From Streptantibioticus_A sp037034305 (GTDB lineage: Bacteria > Actinomycetota > Actinomycetes > Streptomycetales > Streptomycetaceae), in contig JBAGJY010000031.1 of NCBI GenBank assembly GCA_037034305.1, positions 11,903 to 75,902 on the forward strand: a stretch of DNA of 64,000 nt. The letters are read 5' to 3'. The position numbers and the translations under genes are program-made. Positions within the stretch are counted from its first letter, which is position 1; every line of letters starts with the position of its first letter. This document shows, one piece after another, positions 51,523 to 60,128 of the stretch. The notes beneath the pieces are model-generated. The model did not search any database. It was not told the origin of the DNA and was given only the letters and a program-made list of their open reading frames with translations.

Positions 51523-51568
51523 AACGCAAGGTGCCGGAGCAAGTCGGAGAAGGGGGCGCGCCAGGCCC

Positions 51569-52363
51569 ATGAGCGGTGTCATGAAGCGGATGGGGATGAT
51601 CTTCCGCGCGAAGGCCAACAAGGCCCTGGACCGGGCCGAGGACCCGCGCGAGACGCTCGACTACTCGTACCAGAAGCAGCTTGAGCTGCTGCAGAAGGTA
51701 CGTCGTGGCGTCGCGGACGTGGCCACGTCGCGCAAGCGGCTGGAACTGCAGCTCACCGGCTTGCAGCAGCAGTCGAGCAAGCTCGAGGACCAGAGCCGCA
51801 AGGCGCTGGCGCTCGGCCGCGAGGACCTGGCGCGCGAGGCGCTGACCCGGCGTGCCGCGCTCCAGCAGCAGGTCACCGACCTGGAGACGCAGCACCAGAC
51901 GCTGCAGGGTGAGGAGGAGAAGCTCACCCTCGCGGCGCAGCGGCTGCAGGCCAAGGTGGACGCCTTCCGCACCAAGAAGGAGACCATCAAGGCCACCTAC
52001 ACGGCCGCCCAGGCGCAGACCAAGATCGGCGAGGCGTTCTCCGGGATCTCCGAGGAGATGGGCGACGTCGGCCTGGCCATCCAGCGCGCCGAGGACAAGA
52101 CCGCGCAGATGCAGGCGCGCGCCGGTGCCATCGACGAACTGCTGGCCTCGGGCGCGCTGGACGACCCGAGCGGGCTCGCCAAGGACGACATCTCGGCGGA
52201 GCTGGACCGGCTCTCCGGCGGTTCCGACGTCGAGTTGGAGCTGCAGCGGATGAAGGCGGAGCTGGCCGGCGGCAGCAGCGGCCAGCAGGCCATCGAGGGC
52301 GGCAAGACCGGTCAGGCCAACCACCAGCAGCCGCACGACCAGCCGCGCCTCGACAAGAACTGA
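51569..52363 (+). CDS. pspA: phage-shock protein A homologue (PspA/IM30)
   Basis: 264 residues, almost all coiled coil. It starts MSGVMKRMGMIFRAKANKAL, the amphipathic membrane-sensing helix, then EDPRETLDYSYQKQLELLQK and long heptad stretches to about residue 235, with a Gln/His-rich polar tail. PspA/IM30 proteins oligomerise on stressed membranes and limit ion leakage. It heads a unit with pspAA 30 bases downstream; a strong terminator closes the pair. Confidence 0.94.
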   Translation: MSGVMKRMGMIFRAKANKALDRAEDPRETLDYSYQKQLELLQKVRRGVADVATSRKRLELQLTGLQQQSSKLEDQSRKALALGREDLAREALTRRAALQQQVTDLETQHQTLQGEEEKLTLAAQRLQAKVDAFRTKKETIKATYTAAQAQTKIGEAFSGISEEMGDVGLAIQRAEDKTAQMQARAGAIDELLASGALDDPSGLAKDDISAELDRLSGGSDVELELQRMKAELAGGSSGQQAIEGGKTGQANHQQPHDQPRLDKN

Positions 52364-52393
52364 GCGTCCGCGCGCACCTCGAAGGGAGACGTC

Positions 52394-52672
52394 ATGATCG
52401 CAAGGATCATGGGGGAGGGGCAGCTGAAGCTGGACGAGGCCCACTTCACCGAGCTGAACAAGCTGGACGACGAGCTGCTGGGCGCGATGGACAGCGGCGA
52501 CGAGGCCGCGTTCCGGCGCACCCTCGGCGCGCTGCTGGACGCCGTGCGGCGGCTCGGTGAGCCCCTGCCGGACGACGCGCTGGAGCCGTCCGAGCTGATC
52601 CTGCCCGCCCCGGACGCCTCCCTGGAGGAGGTACGGGAGATGCTCGCCGACGACGGGCTGATCCCTGGATAA
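52394..52672 (+). CDS. pspAA: PspA-associated protein PspAA
   Basis: 92 residues from ATG 52394 (GAAGGGAG upstream). It begins MIARIMGEGQLKLDEAHFTE and contains LLDAVRRLGEPLPDDALEPS and SLEEVREMLADDGLIPG, the pattern of the small PspAA partner always found beside actinobacterial pspA. It is acidic, without membrane segments. Biochemical role unknown; presumed to modulate PspA. Confidence 0.9.
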   Translation: MIARIMGEGQLKLDEAHFTELNKLDDELLGAMDSGDEAAFRRTLGALLDAVRRLGEPLPDDALEPSELILPAPDASLEEVREMLADDGLIPG

Positions 52673-52691
52673 CCGGCACCCCAGCACCACC

Positions 52692-52732
52692 GGACGCCCT
52701 GGCCCCAACCCGTAACGGGGGCCAGGGCGTCC
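52692..52732 (+). terminator. terminator after pspA-pspAA
   Basis: Perfect 15-bp stem (52692-52706 with 52718-52732) and 11-base loop, 20 bases after the pspAA stop. Confidence 0.85.
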
Positions 52733-52772
52733 GTGCTGTGCCGCCCGGCCGATGCCCGTACCGTGTGGTGGC

Positions 52773-54023
52773 GTGACTCTCCTCGCCCGATCGCGCCACT
52801 GGGCGCGGGCGCATCCGCTCGCCGTGGACGGCGGGCTGGCGGCGGTCGTCCTCGGGCTGATCCTGGTCAGCTCGGTGGCCGCGCCGCCCGCGCACCAGTA
52901 CCGCCCGAATCCCGCCAACGTCACGTTGGCGGTGCTGGCCTGTGCCGCACTGGTGGTGCGGCGGCGCCATCCGCGCTCGGTGCTGGCGATCACCGGTGCC
53001 GCCGCCGCGATCGGCTTCGTCGCCGACCGGACCTCGCGCTCCGCGCCGGTGGTGGTGACCGTCGTCGTGGCGCTGTACACCGTCGCCGCCCGCACCGACC
53101 GGCCCACCACCTGGCGGGTGGGCGCCCTGACCTGCGCGGCGCTGACCGCGCTGACCATGCGCTACGGTCCCGCGCCCTGGTACAGCCAGGACCATCTCGC
53201 CGTCTTCGCCTGGACCGGGATGGCCGCCGCGGGCGGTGACGCGGTGCGCAGCCGCCGCGCCTACGTCGCCGCGATCGAGGAGCGCGCGGTACGGGCCGAG
53301 CGCACCCGCGAGGAGGAGGCGCGCCGCCGGGTCGCCGAGGAGCGGATGCGCATCGCCCGGGAGCTGCACGACGTGGTGGCCCACCACATCGCGCTGGTCA
53401 ACGTGCAGGCCGGAGTCGCCGCCCACGTCATGGACAGCCGCCCCGCCCAGGCCAAGCAGGCGCTGGCGCACGTCCGCGAGGCGAGCCGCTGCGCGCTGGA
53501 CGAACTGCGCGCCACCGTGGGCCTGTTGCGGCAGGCGGGCGACCCCGAGGCACCCATGGAACCGGCGCCCCGCCTGGCCGACCTGGACGGGCTGGTCGAC
53601 GGGTTCACACGCACCGGGCTGCGCGCCGAGGTGGTCACCGAAGGCCTGGCGGACGCCGGCGAGCCACTGCCCGCCACCGTCGACCTGACCGCGTACCGGG
53701 TGGTCCAGGAGTCGCTGACCAACGCCCACAAGCACGCGGGGCCCCACGCCCGGGTGAGCGTGCGGATCGTCCGGGACCGCGCCGGGGTGGAGATCACCGT
53801 GGTGGACGACGGCACCGGCGGCGCGCTGGCCGACGCCGGGCACGGCGGCGGGCACGGGCTGATCGGCATGCGTGAGCGGGCCACGGCGCTGGGCGGCCGG
53901 TTCGAGGCGGGGCCCCGGCCGGAGGGCGGCTTCCGGGTCTTCGTACGCTTGCCGTCGACCGCCGCCGCGCAGCTGTCCGGCGCGCGCGGCCAGACCGCGG
54001 TCACGGGGGAGGAGCGGCGATGA
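52773..54023 (+). CDS. NarL-family sensor histidine kinase
   Basis: 416 residues from GTG 52773. TACCGT at 52759-52764 lies eight bases before it and no SD is seen, so a leaderless start is likely; ATG 52752 is less plausible. The membrane domain covers residues 18-150 with about five helices, and no recognised sensor domain. HisKA_3 has the phospho-accepting His199 in RIARELHDVVAHHI. The HATPase domain ends GHGLIGMRERATALGGRFEA. Overlaps its response regulator by four bases. Confidence 0.93.
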   Translation: MTLLARSRHWARAHPLAVDGGLAAVVLGLILVSSVAAPPAHQYRPNPANVTLAVLACAALVVRRRHPRSVLAITGAAAAIGFVADRTSRSAPVVVTVVVALYTVAARTDRPTTWRVGALTCAALTALTMRYGPAPWYSQDHLAVFAWTGMAAAGGDAVRSRRAYVAAIEERAVRAERTREEEARRRVAEERMRIARELHDVVAHHIALVNVQAGVAAHVMDSRPAQAKQALAHVREASRCALDELRATVGLLRQAGDPEAPMEPAPRLADLDGLVDGFTRTGLRAEVVTEGLADAGEPLPATVDLTAYRVVQESLTNAHKHAGPHARVSVRIVRDRAGVEITVVDDGTGGALADAGHGGGHGLIGMRERATALGGRFEAGPRPEGGFRVFVRLPSTAAAQLSGARGQTAVTGEERR

Positions 54024-54685
54024 TCCGGGTCGTACTCGCCGATGACCAGGCGCTGTTGCGCGGCGCCTTCCGGGTGCTGGTGGAGTCCGAGCCGGACATG
54101 GACGTGGTCGGCGAGGCCGGTGACGGGGCCGAGGCGGTGGCGGTGGCCCGCCGGACCGGTGCCGATGTGGTGCTGATGGACATCCGGATGCCCGGGACCG
54201 ACGGGATCGCCGCGACCCGGGAGATCACCGCCGCCGCCGACCTCTGCGGGGTGCACGTGCTGATCCTGACCACCTTCGAGGCCGACGAGTACGTGATCGA
54301 GGCGCTGCGCGCCGGTGCCGCCGGGTTCCTGGGCAAGGGCGCGGAACCCGACGAGCTGCTGGCCGCCATCCGTACCGTCGCCGCCGGGGAGTCGCTGCTG
54401 TCCCCGGCCGCCACCAAGAGCCTGATAGGCCGGTTCCTGGGCACCGGCGGTCCGTCCAGGGCGGCCGAGGAGCGTCTGGCGGTACTGACGGCGCGCGAGC
54501 GGGAGGTGCTCGCCGAGGTCGCGGCCGGGCTGTGCAACGAGGAGATCGCCGAACGACTCGGGGTCAGCCCGCTCACCGTCAAGACCCACGTCAACCGCAC
54601 GATGGCCAAGCTGTCGGCGCGTGACCGCGCCCAACTGGTCGTCGTCGCCTACGAGACGGGGCTGGTGCGGCCTTCGGCGGGTTGA
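54020..54685 (+). CDS. NarL/LuxR-type response regulator
   Basis: 221 residues. The ATG at 54020 overlaps the kinase's TGA, so translation is coupled. Receiver domain with phospho-accepting Asp54 in VVLMDIRMPGTDG and the Lys in FLGKGAEPDELL. The C-terminal LuxR HTH is LTAREREVLAEVAAGLCNEE, IAERLGVSPLTVKTHVNRTM. Partner of the preceding kinase. The signal and targets are unknown; position next to pspA suggests envelope stress, as in LiaSR-like systems, but this is inference. Confidence 0.94.
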   Translation: MIRVVLADDQALLRGAFRVLVESEPDMDVVGEAGDGAEAVAVARRTGADVVLMDIRMPGTDGIAATREITAAADLCGVHVLILTTFEADEYVIEALRAGAAGFLGKGAEPDELLAAIRTVAAGESLLSPAATKSLIGRFLGTGGPSRAAEERLAVLTAREREVLAEVAAGLCNEEIAERLGVSPLTVKTHVNRTMAKLSARDRAQLVVVAYETGLVRPSAG

Positions 54686-54831
54686 CCGCTCGGACGCGCT
54701 GGGCGCGGTGGGGGCGGCGGTGCCGGGCCACACCTTCGTGGCCGCCCGCCGTCGCGGCGGAAGCGGGCCCCACCCGAGTGCATTCCGCGCGGACCCGCGC
54801 GCGCACCCCGCGCGCGGGGCAGCATGGGGGG

Positions 54832-55698
54832 ATGCTGCTGCGTCCGGTGCGGGACACCGCTGAAGATGCCGAGGCCGTGCAGGCCATCACCGCCGCCTCG
54901 TTCGGAGACGCCCGCACGCTGCCGGGCGGCTGCTGGCCGCCGGAACGGGCGGCCCGGTTCCGCGCCCGGGTCCGGTACTTCGCCCGGACCGACCCGGAGG
55001 GCTGCTGGATCGCCGAGGACGTCGCGGCCGGTCCGGTGGGCGTGGCACTGGCGCTGAAACGCGAGTTCCTGTGGGGGCTGTCGCTACTCGCCGTGGTACC
55101 GGCCGCACAGGGCAAGGGAGTTGGCAAGGCGCTGCTGGCCCGAGCGATGCTGTACGGGCGTGGCTGCCTGCGCGGTCTGCTGTGCGGCACGCGGCATCCG
55201 GTGGCGGCCCGCGCCTACCGCGGTGCCGGGTTCACACTGCATCCGGCGATGCGGCTCAAGGGGGTGGTCGACCCGCAGCGGCTCGAACCGCCGGACGGCG
55301 CCGTGCACGAGGGCACCCCACGGCACCGCGACCTGATGGACTCGGTCGACCGGCGCACGCGGGGCGGCGCACACGGCGCCGACCACGAGCAACTCCTCGG
55401 CGGCTGCCGCCTGTTCGTGGTGGACGACCTGGCGGGCAGCGGGTACTGCTACGCCGACGGTGGCCGGATCGAGCTGCTGGCCGCCACGTCACGACGGCTC
55501 GCCACCCGACTGCTCACCGCGGCACTGCTGTCCGTACCGCCGGGCGGCACGGCCTGTGTGCCGCACCTGACGAGCGACCAGCAGTGGGCGCTGGACGTGG
55601 GTTTGACAGCGGGTCTGGAACTGACCAACTCCGGCTACGTGTGCCTGCGCGGCATGCGCCCGCCAGCCCCGTACATCCCGTCGGACACCTTCCTGTAA
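54832..55698 (+). CDS. GNAT-family N-acetyltransferase, two-part
   Basis: 288 residues from ATG 54832 (GGGGGG directly upstream). The N-terminal half has the acetyl-CoA site LAVVPAAQGKGVGKALLARA and GTRHPVAARAYRGAGF. After a central stretch, the C-terminal half (LFVVDDLAGSGYCYADGGRI to SDQQWALDVGLTAGLELTNS) looks like a second, degenerate acetyltransferase lobe, as in tandem-GNAT proteins. Acceptor unknown. Confidence 0.8.
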   Translation: MLLRPVRDTAEDAEAVQAITAASFGDARTLPGGCWPPERAARFRARVRYFARTDPEGCWIAEDVAAGPVGVALALKREFLWGLSLLAVVPAAQGKGVGKALLARAMLYGRGCLRGLLCGTRHPVAARAYRGAGFTLHPAMRLKGVVDPQRLEPPDGAVHEGTPRHRDLMDSVDRRTRGGAHGADHEQLLGGCRLFVVDDLAGSGYCYADGGRIELLAATSRRLATRLLTAALLSVPPGGTACVPHLTSDQQWALDVGLTAGLELTNSGYVCLRGMRPPAPYIPSDTFL

Positions 55699-55837
55699 CC
55701 CAACACAGGCTCAACGACGGGCCGGGGCGGAACCCCGGAGAGGAAACGGGACGCATCCGCCGTCTCGCCGCGGCAACGCCCGGGGGCGGGGGCGCCCCCT
55801 GGGCCAAGGCTCGCGGTGTTCGCTATCTCCGGCGGCA

Positions 55838-56030
55838 GCGCCCGGGGGGCCCGGGGGCGGAGCCCCGAAGAGGACGCGCCCGGGGCCCGGGGCCGAAGCC
55901 CCGAAGAGGACGCGCCCGGGGGGCGGAGGCCCCGAAGCGGACGCGCCCGGCGGGGCCCTCCGCTGTCTCCTGCGGCAGCGCCCGGGGCCCGGGGGCGGAG
56001 CCCCCGGACGAAACCGTTGGATTCGCTGCC
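55838..56030. repeat. imperfect GC-rich tandem repeats between GNAT gene and nadA
   Basis: Within the 333-base gap between the convergent GNAT and nadA genes, four to five imperfect 30-36-base units share CCCGGGG(GC)CGG, GCCCCGAAG(A/C)GGACGCG. The outer units begin GGCGGCAGCGCCCGGGG and TGCGGCAGCGCCCGGGG. Each unit can fold as a hairpin, so the block may jointly terminate both genes. No gene recognised. Confidence 0.6.
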
Positions 56031-56031
56031 T

Positions 56032-57219
56032 TTACGGCAGCGCCAGCATCTGCTCCAGCGCCACCTTGGCGTAGTGCTCGGTCTCCTCGTCGACCACGAT
56101 GCGGTTGACCACGGTGCCCTCGGCGAGCGACTCCAGCGCCCAGACCAGGTGCGGCAGGTCGATCCGGTTCATGGTCGAGCAGAAGCAGACGGTCTTGTCG
56201 AGGAAGACGATCCGCTTGTCCGGGTGCGCCTTGGCCAGCCGCCGCACCAGGTTCAGCTCGGTGCCGATGGCCCAGGAGGAACCGGCGGGAGCGGCCTGAA
56301 GCGTCTTGATGATGTACTCCGTCGAGCCCACGTAGTCGGCCGCCGCAACGACCTCGTGCCTGCACTCGGGGTGCACCAGCACGTTCACGCCGGGTATCCG
56401 GGACCGTACGTCCTCCACCGAGTCCAGGGAGAACCGGCCGTGCACCGAGCAGTGCCCCCGCCACAGGATCATCTTGGCCGCCCGCAGCTGCTCGGCGGTG
56501 ACACCGCCGCCCGGTTTGTGCGGGTTGTAGACCACGCAGTCGTCGAGCGAGAAGCCCATCTCGCGGACCGCGGTGTTCCGCCCGAGGTGCTGGTCCGGCA
56601 GGAACAGCACCTTCTCTCCCTGGGTGAACGCCCACTCCAGCGCGCGCCTGGCGTTGGAGGAGGTGCAGATGGTGCCGCCGTGCCGACCGGTGAACGCCTT
56701 GATGTCGGCCGAGGAGTTCATGTACGAGACAGGCACGGTGACGTCCGCGATCCCGGCCTCGGTCAGCACATCCCAGCACTCGGCGACCTGCTCGGCGCTG
56801 GCCATGTCGGCCATGGAGCAGCCCGCTGCCAGGTCCGGCAGGATGACCTGCTGGTCGGCGGTGGTCAGGATGTCCGCGCTCTCCGCCATGAAGTGCACAC
56901 CGCAGAAGACGATGTACTCCGCCTGCGGGCGCGCCGCGGCGTCCCTGGCCAGCTTGAACGAGTCCCCCGTGACGTCCGCGAACTCGATGACCTCGTCGCG
57001 CTGGTAGTGGTGACCGAGCACGAAGACCCGCTCGCCGAGCTTCGCCTTGGCCGCCCGGGCGCGCTCGACCAGGTCGGGGTCGGAGGGCGCGGGCAGGTCG
57101 CCGGGGCACTCCACCCCCCGCTCGCTCTTGGGGTCCGCCTCGCGGCCGAGCAGCAGCAGGGCGAGCGGCGAGGGCTGGACGTCCAGCGATCCGGGGGTCA
57201 GGGGTTCGGTGGTGGTCAC
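56032..57219 (-). CDS. nadA: quinolinate synthase A
   Basis: 395 residues from GTG 57219 (AAAGGGCG upstream; longer ATG reading to 57258 has no SD). Condenses iminoaspartate with dihydroxyacetone phosphate using a 4Fe-4S cluster. Cys ligands are in IVFCGVHFMAE, the central HPECRHEVV and KTVCFCSTMN. Other motifs are FVLGHHYQRDEVIEFAD and LPDLAAGCSMADMA. First enzyme of de novo NAD synthesis with NadB; nadB and nadC are not in the window. Two palindromes overlap its likely promoter. Confidence 0.96.
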   Translation of the reverse strand: MTTTEPLTPGSLDVQPSPLALLLLGREADPKSERGVECPGDLPAPSDPDLVERARAAKAKLGERVFVLGHHYQRDEVIEFADVTGDSFKLARDAAARPQAEYIVFCGVHFMAESADILTTADQQVILPDLAAGCSMADMASAEQVAECWDVLTEAGIADVTVPVSYMNSSADIKAFTGRHGGTICTSSNARRALEWAFTQGEKVLFLPDQHLGRNTAVREMGFSLDDCVVYNPHKPGGGVTAEQLRAAKMILWRGHCSVHGRFSLDSVEDVRSRIPGVNVLVHPECRHEVVAAADYVGSTEYIIKTLQAAPAGSSWAIGTELNLVRRLAKAHPDKRIVFLDKTVCFCSTMNRIDLPHLVWALESLAEGTVVNRIVVDEETEHYAKVALEQMLALP

Positions 57220-57267
57220 GGGCGGGGCGCCCTTTCTCTTGGCACGTACTCTCGACATGCACCTTTT

Positions 57268-57314
57268 CGTCTAACTGACGTTATCTATCATAGCTGGTTC
57301 GCGTCAGATTGACG
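57268..57314 (-). promoter_or_regulatory. nadA promoter with paired CGTC-N5-GACG operators
   Basis: CGTC-TAACT-GACG (57268-57280) and CGTC-AGATT-GACG (57302-57314); read on opposite strands they agree at 11 of 13 positions. Between them TATGAT on the minus strand (57287-57292) is a near-consensus -10, placing one palindrome over the transcription start and the other over the -35 area. The arrangement suits a repressor, presumably sensing NAD status. Confidence 0.6.
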
Positions 57315-57524
57315 ATGGCCATCGTGTCGATGTGACGTATCCGGCTCGTTCCGGCCAGGAGGTTGATCCGCCGCGGCCGTGAGGTGACCTTGCCGTGAGC
57401 GGTGTGCGAGCATGAATGGAAGACGTCAGTGGGAAGCCGGTCCCGACCCGGAATTTTTTTCGGTCGGTGGCGGTTCCAGTCGGCGGCAGAAGACCGACGT
57501 TGCGTAGAAACCGGGAGTGAACAG

Positions 57525-57878
57525 ATGACGGTTCAGGACGAGACCACCGCAAGCGAGGGCATCATCCTGTCCGACGCCGCCGCGGCCAAGGTCAAGAGCC
57601 TGCTCGAACAGGAAGGCCGTGACGACCTCGCGCTGCGTGTCGCGGTTCAGCCCGGAGGCTGCTCCGGTCTGCGCTACCAGCTGTTCTTCGACGAGCGCTC
57701 GCTCGACGGCGACGTCGTGAAGGACTTCGGCGGGGTCAAGGTCGTCACCGACCGGATGAGCGCCCCCTACCTCGGCGGCGCCTCGATCGACTTCGTGGAC
57801 ACCATCGAGAAGCAGGGCTTCACCATCGACAACCCCAACGCCACGGGCTCCTGCGCCTGCGGCGACTCGTTCCACTGA
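57525..57878 (+). CDS. erpA: A-type iron-sulfur carrier (ErpA/HesB-like)
   Basis: 117 residues from ATG 57525 (GGGAG nine bases upstream). Three conserved Cys hold the cluster: one in GGCSGLRYQL and two in TGSCACGDSFH at the C-terminus. LSDAAAAKVKSLLEQEGRDD is the family's opening helix. It delivers Fe-S clusters to clients; NadA next door and LipA in this window need such clusters. Its leader (57220-57524, shared with nadA) holds a T7 run flanked by CCGACC and GGTCGG near 57443-57467. Confidence 0.93.
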   Translation: MTVQDETTASEGIILSDAAAAKVKSLLEQEGRDDLALRVAVQPGGCSGLRYQLFFDERSLDGDVVKDFGGVKVVTDRMSAPYLGGASIDFVDTIEKQGFTIDNPNATGSCACGDSFH

Positions 57879-57893
57879 GTCCTACGCGACCAT

Positions 57894-57926
57894 GCGGCGG
57901 TGCCCCCCAGGCCGGGGCACCGCCGC
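57894..57926. terminator. terminator between erpA and membrane-anchored protein
   Basis: Perfect 13-bp stem (57894-57906 with 57914-57926), 7-base loop, between convergent genes. Confidence 0.85.
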
Positions 57927-57944
57927 TCGCGTGTCCGGCGCCGT

Positions 57945-59465
57945 TCAGCCGCGCCGCGGCACCACCCGGCCGTCCGAGGCGTCGTGGACGGTACGGGAGC
58001 CGAGCGGTGCGTCCAGCGTCACCCGCTCGCTGACCGACTTCGCCAGCATCACGCAGATCCGCCTCGGGTCCTTGGCGGAACTGGTGATCCGCGCCGTCAC
58101 CGCGTCGGCCGACTGGCTGACGACACTCGCCGAGTAGGTCGAACACACCCCGCCCCAGAAGCGCACGGTGAGCGTGCGGCCCTCCGCCGCATACGACTCG
58201 ATGTGCACGGCGGAGCCCGGCGACGGCGCCGCGCCGGGCGGCGGCACGATGTACTTCGGGTCCACCGCGGGCTGGGCGATCTCGACCGGCTGCCGGGCCT
58301 CGGGCTGGGCCACCTGGAACAGCCAGGACGGCACCAGCTCCGAACGGCCGCCCACGAACTGCGCGGACAGCCCGAACCGCGCCGTCCGTACGTCCAACGT
58401 CAGCGGGCTGCCGGTGACGCAGCGCGCGGGCGGGCGCACCGGCAGGTCACCGGGGTCGGCGGGGCCACCGGGGTCGGCGCCCGCCAGGCCCGTGGCGCCC
58501 GGGTGCATGAAGTGGCACGGGCCGGTGCCCGGGGCGGCGCCGGATCCGTTCACCTCGTCCAGCGCCCGCCGCGCGCTGACCACCGGATACGTGGTGCCGC
58601 GCGCCAGCGCCGCCAGCCGCCCCGAACCGCTCAACAGCCGCCCGTCCGGGCCCACTTGCAGCGCGGTCTGCCAGCCGTGCGTCGGCAGGCCGCCCACCAC
58701 CGGGTCCACGGTGACGGTACGCACACCGCCCACCGTCTGTGCGGCGTCCACCTGGCCGCCGTCCAGACCGAGCGCCGTCAACACCGGTGCGACGGCACGC
58801 CTCGCCTGGTCGGGCGGTACGGCCGGGCCCGGCGACGGCGCCGCGGGCGCCGTCGAGCGCATGGCGTCCTCGGGGGAGTAGCACACGGCATGCCCGGCGG
58901 TACCGCTCACCCCGCCGCCGTTCGCGGTGGACGGATGGCACCCGGTGCCCACCCCGTTCCGGGCGAACGCCCAACTGCCGGGCGCCTGCTGGGTCACCTG
59001 CAGCGTGGGGCCCGGCGCGTTGTGGTCCGGGGCGGCCCGCCACACGCCGTGGTCCAGGGTGACCGGGCCCGACACGCCGAGCGCGGACGCCAGTTTCGCC
59101 ACGTCGTCCCGCGAGACGTCACCGCGCGCCTGGTAGACGGAGGCCGAGCCGGGGCCGGCGGGCAGCGCACCGGTCGCCTGGTAGCGCACCCCCGGCGCGG
59201 CCGCGGTGCCCTGGCCCCAGCCGCTCAGCGCCAGCGGGGCCGGGTTGGTCCCCGCGGCGGGCGCCGCCGGGCCGGGGGCGCCGCTGGCGGCCGACGCGGC
59301 CCAGTAGGCGCTGCCGCCGCCCGCCACCAGCACCGCCCCCGCGACCAGCGCCACGGTCAGCGGCGACCGGCGCCCGCGGCGCTCACCGGTTCCCTCCGGC
59401 ACACCGGACGTACCGGCTGGTGACCCGTTCTCGGGCTTGCTCTCCGGGGTGCGCTCGATGCCCAC
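57945..59465 (-). CDS. membrane-anchored hypothetical protein
   Basis: 506 residues from GTG 59465. A short cytoplasmic N-terminus rich in Gly, Ser and Glu precedes one membrane helix (residues 35-58: SPLTVALVAGAVLVAGGGSA). The remaining ~445 residues should be outside, Ala/Pro/Gly-rich, with Cys in GTGCHPSTANGG and AVCYSPEDA and others. No enzymatic motif recognised. Similar proteins lie upstream of erpA in Streptomyces, as I recall. Separate strand from erpA. Confidence 0.7.
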   Translation of the reverse strand: MGIERTPESKPENGSPAGTSGVPEGTGERRGRRSPLTVALVAGAVLVAGGGSAYWAASAASGAPGPAAPAAGTNPAPLALSGWGQGTAAAPGVRYQATGALPAGPGSASVYQARGDVSRDDVAKLASALGVSGPVTLDHGVWRAAPDHNAPGPTLQVTQQAPGSWAFARNGVGTGCHPSTANGGGVSGTAGHAVCYSPEDAMRSTAPAAPSPGPAVPPDQARRAVAPVLTALGLDGGQVDAAQTVGGVRTVTVDPVVGGLPTHGWQTALQVGPDGRLLSGSGRLAALARGTTYPVVSARRALDEVNGSGAAPGTGPCHFMHPGATGLAGADPGGPADPGDLPVRPPARCVTGSPLTLDVRTARFGLSAQFVGGRSELVPSWLFQVAQPEARQPVEIAQPAVDPKYIVPPPGAAPSPGSAVHIESYAAEGRTLTVRFWGGVCSTYSASVVSQSADAVTARITSSAKDPRRICVMLAKSVSERVTLDAPLGSRTVHDASDGRVVPRRG

Positions 59466-59631
59466 CGCTCAGCTCCTTCGGCTCCGTGACGGTGTCGATG
59501 CCACCATCCGCCCTGTGGCGGACGTGATTTGGACGGAGCCGAGTGCCGTACGGTTCCGCGTACAGCTTCCGGGCGCGGCGGGCCGCCTCGAAGCCGCGGC
59601 GCACGCCTTCGGGGAGCGTTCCGGCGCGCGG

Positions 59632-59868
59632 TCAGCTGCCGTATTCGGACATTTCCTCGACGGCGTGCGCGGAGGCGGCGGAGACCCTCGTGCCGTGGAT
59701 GGACGACGCCGGGACCTCAGGCGCCGCGGTCAGGTGGGGCGCCGCCCAGCGGGAGGCGATACGACGGCAGTCGTCCAGCAGCTCCGCCGGGGAGTCGGAC
59801 TGCGTACCCGGGAAGCCGGGCACACCAGGCGGTTCGGCGGACTCGGGGCGTTGGGTCGGCTCGGCCAT
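59632..59868 (-). CDS. small hypothetical protein
   Basis: 78 residues from ATG 59868 with GGGAGTCACC upstream. It starts MAEPTQRPESAEPPGVPGFP and includes SPAELLDDCRRIASRWAAPH. It has a disordered-looking N-terminus, then one helix. No known family. The SD and position support a real gene, but small size limits certainty. Confidence 0.55.
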   Translation of the reverse strand: MAEPTQRPESAEPPGVPGFPGTQSDSPAELLDDCRRIASRWAAPHLTAAPEVPASSIHGTRVSAASAHAVEEMSEYGS

Positions 59869-60128
59869 GGTGACTCCCGGTTCTGAAAGGCGCGAGGGAA
59901 TCGTGCGCACTGGTCACCTTAGACACCGTTTACGAGGGTGAAAAGCAGTGCTTTCGGTAATTTCCCGGCGCGCGGCGCCGGGTCCGCCCGTCGGCCGGCC
60001 GGGGCTGGCCGGAACGGTTCGGTACCTGCTCCGCGCGCGGACCCGGTAGCGTTGGCTGGTCCAGTAGCCCCACCCGCGCCACCAGCAGACAAGCCCGCCA
60101 CCGCCCCCACCGCAGGAGCACACCCGCC

